The notes beneath the pieces are model-generated. The model was given only the letters and a program-made list of their open reading frames with translations. It was not told where the DNA came from and did not search any database. A stretch of DNA of 48,316 bases from Gammaproteobacteria bacterium (lineage in GTDB: Bacteria > Pseudomonadota > Gammaproteobacteria > Woeseiales > Woeseiaceae), in the NCBI GenBank assembly GCA_002685275.1, contig NYWX01000042.1, positions 1 to 48,316 of the forward strand. The letters are read 5' to 3'. The stretch's first letter is position 1; the number at the start of each line of letters is the position of its first letter. The translations under genes and the position numbers were made by a program. Of this stretch, positions 45,987-48,316 are shown piece by piece.

Positions 45987-48316
45987 GAGCTGCCTCCATT
46001 ATTGCATCGTCTACTGAGGCATTTTCTAGTTTTGCTTTTTTTATAGCTGCAAGAACTCGTTTGTAATCTTTTGGCATCACTTTTACGAAGTTTCTTTGAT
46101 ATGTTGGCCAATCATTTAAAATTCTTTTTGCAACATCACTTTGTGTATATTTCATATGTTTTATTAATAAAGTTTTAACAGTTTCTAGATCTTCATCTTC
46201 TTCAAGTTGATCAAGATCGACCATTTCTATATTACATCGATCAGAAAAATTTGCTTCCTCATCTAGAACATAAGCAATACCACCTGACATGCCGGCAGCA
46301 AAATTACGACCCGTCTCTCCAATGACAACTACACGCCCTCCAGTCATGTATTCACACGCGTGATCGCCAACTCCTTCTACTACAGTGCTGACTCCACTAT
46401 TCCGAACACAAAAGCGCTCACCAGCTATTCCTCTGAAATAAGCTTCACCAGTTACTGCACCATACAAAAGAACATTTCCAACTAAAATGTTTTCCTCAGC
46501 AACAAATGTGGAATTTTTCGGAGGATAAACTATAATTTTTCCTCCTGATAATCCTTTGCCGAGATAATCATTTGCATCACCTTCAAGAGTAAGAGTTACC
46601 CCTTTTGGTATAAAGGCACCAAAACTCATTCCTGCAGAACCATTAAAATGAATATTAATTGTATCTTCTGGTAAACCTTCCGCTCCGTACCGCTTTGAGA
46701 TGTTATATCCAAGAATCGTTCCAACTGTTCTATTGGTATTTAGTACAGGAAGATTAATATTTATTGACTTTTTATTTTCAATGGCCTCTTTGCATAAAGG
46801 TACAATTGTCGTTACATCAAGTGATTGCTCTAGGCCATGATCTTGTTGATTGACACAATAAACTTCATCGCCTGGACGAACGTCTGGTTTGTAAAGAACG
46901 TCAGTAAAATCTAAGCCCGAAGCTTTCCAATGATCAATTGCTTTTTTTGTTTTGAGGTAATCAACTTGTCCTATCATCTCATTAACCGTTCGGAATCCTA
47001 ATTCCGCCATCAATTCTCTTACTTCTTGAGCAATATATTTAAAAAAGTTTTCAACAAATTTTGGGCTACCAGTAAACTTTTTTCTAAGTTCAGGATTTTG
47101 AGTTGCGACACCTACAGGACAGGTATTTAAGTGACAAACACGCATCATAATACATCCCATTACAACTAGGGGCGCTGTTGAAAAACCAAACTCTTCTGCT
47201 CCCAAAAGGGCTGCAATAACAACATCACGCCCAGTTTTTAATTGGCCATCTGCTTGAACAACTATTCGATCACGTAATCCATTTTGAACAAGTACTTGTT
47301 GTGTTTCCGCAAGTCCTAATTCCCATGGTAAACCTGCATGTTTTAGAGAACTTATTGGTGAAGCACCAGTGCCACCATCGTAGCCAGAAATTAAAACAAC
47401 ATCTGAGTGTGCCTTTGCAACACCAGCTGCAACTGTACCGACTCCAACCTCAGCAACGAGTTTGACATGCACACGTGCTTCTGGATTTGCATTTTTTAAA
47501 TCATGGATCAGTTGAGCTATATCTTCGATAGAATAAATATCATGATGTGGTGGTGGAGAAATTAAACCAACACCTGCAGTTGAATTACGAACTTTTGCAA
47601 TCCAAGGATAAACTTTTGAACCAGGTAATTGACCACCTTCACCTGGTTTAGCGCCCTGTGCCATTTTAATTTGCAGGTCATCTGCATTAGCAAGATATTC
47701 ACTTGTAACACCAAAACGACCGGAAGCAATTTGTTTGATTGAGCTTCTTCTAGAATCACCATTTGCATCTGGTGTATACCTCTCTGAATCTTCACCACCT
47801 TCACCAGTGTTTGATTTTCCACCTAAGCGATTCATAGCAATTGCTAATGTTTCATGAGCTTCCTGACTGATGGAGCCTAGCGACATAGCTCCAGTTGAGA
47901 AGCGCGATAATATATTTTCAATTGGCTCAACCTCGTCTATAGAGACTGGCTGCCTGATATTTTGGAACTCAAATAATCCACGCAGAGTCGCTAGATTTTC
48001 ATTTTGCTTATCGACAAGAGATGTATATTCTTTAAATATTTTATACTGACCTGAACGAGTTGCATGCTGTAATTTAAATACAGTTGTAGGGTTAAAGAGG
48101 TGATATTCACCATCTCGCCTCCATTGATACTCACCGCCCCACTCTAAGTCAGGACGTTTAGTTGGACGCTTTGGAAAGGCATTTAGATGACGTAAATTGA
48201 TTTCATCAGCAATCCCTTCAAGACCTATTCCTCCAATTCTTGAGGCTGTTGAAGTAAAGTATTTATCAATGAATTCCTGATTTAAACCAATAGCTTCAAA
48301 AATTTGGGCACCGCGA
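45979..48316 (-). CDS. gltB: glutamate synthase large subunit, C-terminal half (cut by window edge)
   Basis: About 779 codons of the roughly 1500-residue large subunit are present; the N-terminal amidotransferase and part of the central domain lie beyond 48316. The frame is open to the edge. It shows [29 protein letters not shown], the FMN-synthase barrel with [12 protein letters not shown] and [11 protein letters not shown], the 3Fe-4S ligands in CHLNTCPVG with an upstream CIMMRVC, and the C-terminal GXGXG beta-helix domain ([29 protein letters not shown]). It makes glutamate from 2-oxoglutarate and glutamine with GltD. Confidence 0.95.
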   Translation of the reverse strand, partial: RGAQIFEAIGLNQEFIDKYFTSTASRIGGIGLEGIADEINLRHLNAFPKRPTKRPDLEWGGEYQWRRDGEYHLFNPTTVFKLQHATRSGQYKIFKEYTSLVDKQNENLATLRGLFEFQNIRQPVSIDEVEPIENILSRFSTGAMSLGSISQEAHETLAIAMNRLGGKSNTGEGGEDSERYTPDANGDSRRSSIKQIASGRFGVTSEYLANADDLQIKMAQGAKPGEGGQLPGSKVYPWIAKVRNSTAGVGLISPPPHHDIYSIEDIAQLIHDLKNANPEARVHVKLVAEVGVGTVAAGVAKAHSDVVLISGYDGGTGASPISSLKHAGLPWELGLAETQQVLVQNGLRDRIVVQADGQLKTGRDVVIAALLGAEEFGFSTAPLVVMGCIMMRVCHLNTCPVGVATQNPELRKKFTGSPKFVENFFKYIAQEVRELMAELGFRTVNEMIGQVDYLKTKKAIDHWKASGLDFTDVLYKPDVRPGDEVYCVNQQDHGLEQSLDVTTIVPLCKEAIENKKSININLPVLNTNRTVGTILGYNISKRYGAEGLPEDTINIHFNGSAGMSFGAFIPKGVTLTLEGDANDYLGKGLSGGKIIVYPPKNSTFVAEENILVGNVLLYGAVTGEAYFRGIAGERFCVRNSGVSTVVEGVGDHACEYMTGGRVVVIGETGRNFAAGMSGGIAYVLDEEANFSDRCNIEMVDLDQLEEDEDLETVKTLLIKHMKYTQSDVAKRILNDWPTYQRNFVKVMPKDYKRVLAAIKKAKLENASVDDAIMEAAHG

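Noticed and set aside
1..48316. CRISPR arrays, tRNA or rRNA genes, prophage or insertion sequences
   Set aside because: I saw no regularly spaced repeats, no cloverleaf-like gene, no integrase or transposase and no long terminal inverted repeats anywhere in the window.

Overview
The window is about 48.3 kb of AT-rich bacterial chromosome, densely packed with genes. Gene order and protein content (def-fmt-rsmB, smg-topA-tsaC-hemF, priA-argS-SPOR, ntrY-ntrX, E. coli-type pntA/pntB) point to a gammaproteobacterium. The low GC, short intergenic gaps and many 4-19 bp gene overlaps suggest a streamlined, probably marine, lineage. No 16S rRNA, tRNA, phage, insertion sequence or CRISPR is visible, so a finer placement is not possible from sequence reading alone.

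Region 1 (1-8.6 kb) is accessory. It holds a NAD-dependent formate dehydrogenase behind a leader with a possible RNA fold, a thioredoxin-like protein and a small lipoprotein. A minus-strand operon encodes a divergent AlkB-like membrane di-iron monooxygenase, a 2Fe-2S ferredoxin and a small membrane protein. Ferrochelatase (hemH) and a MerC-domain protein follow. Next come a small multidrug resistance (SMR) gene that seems to lack a normal start codon and a decayed reading frame. A Met/His-rich exported protein stands divergent from a CsoR-type copper sensor, with a perfect CsoR-like palindrome between them.

Region 2 (8.6-13.7 kb) holds an FMN-dependent 2-hydroxyacid oxidase with a GlcG/HbpS-like protein, divergent from a two-subunit molybdenum hydroxylase of the isoquinoline oxidoreductase type and a four-helix membrane protein.

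Region 3 (13.7-31.6 kb) is housekeeping: xthA-prlC, gor, hemB-aroE, topA-tsaC-hemF, smg, then def-fmt-rsmB-DUF4390-ntrY-ntrX. Compared with the usual gammaproteobacterial order, dprA is missing between smg and def, and trkA is missing after ntrX.

Region 4 (31.6-48.3 kb) holds priA, argS and an FtsN-like SPOR protein (the usual hslVU neighbours are absent), the proton-translocating transhydrogenase pntAB, a flap-endonuclease-like protein coupled to a fructosamine kinase, a P19/Tp34-like metal-binding periplasmic protein, a FadI-like thiolase, a MATE exporter, and glutamate synthase (gltD complete, gltB cut by the window edge).

Redox carriers link many of the genes. Formate dehydrogenase makes NADH, transhydrogenase turns it into NADPH, and NADPH feeds glutathione reductase, shikimate dehydrogenase and glutamate synthase. 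Three heme-synthesis genes (hemB, hemF, hemH) are scattered through the window. Start codons other than ATG are frequent (GTG for gor, xthA, rsmB, priA and the flap endonuclease; TTG for fmt), so several starts here were set from ribosome-binding sites and family N-termini.
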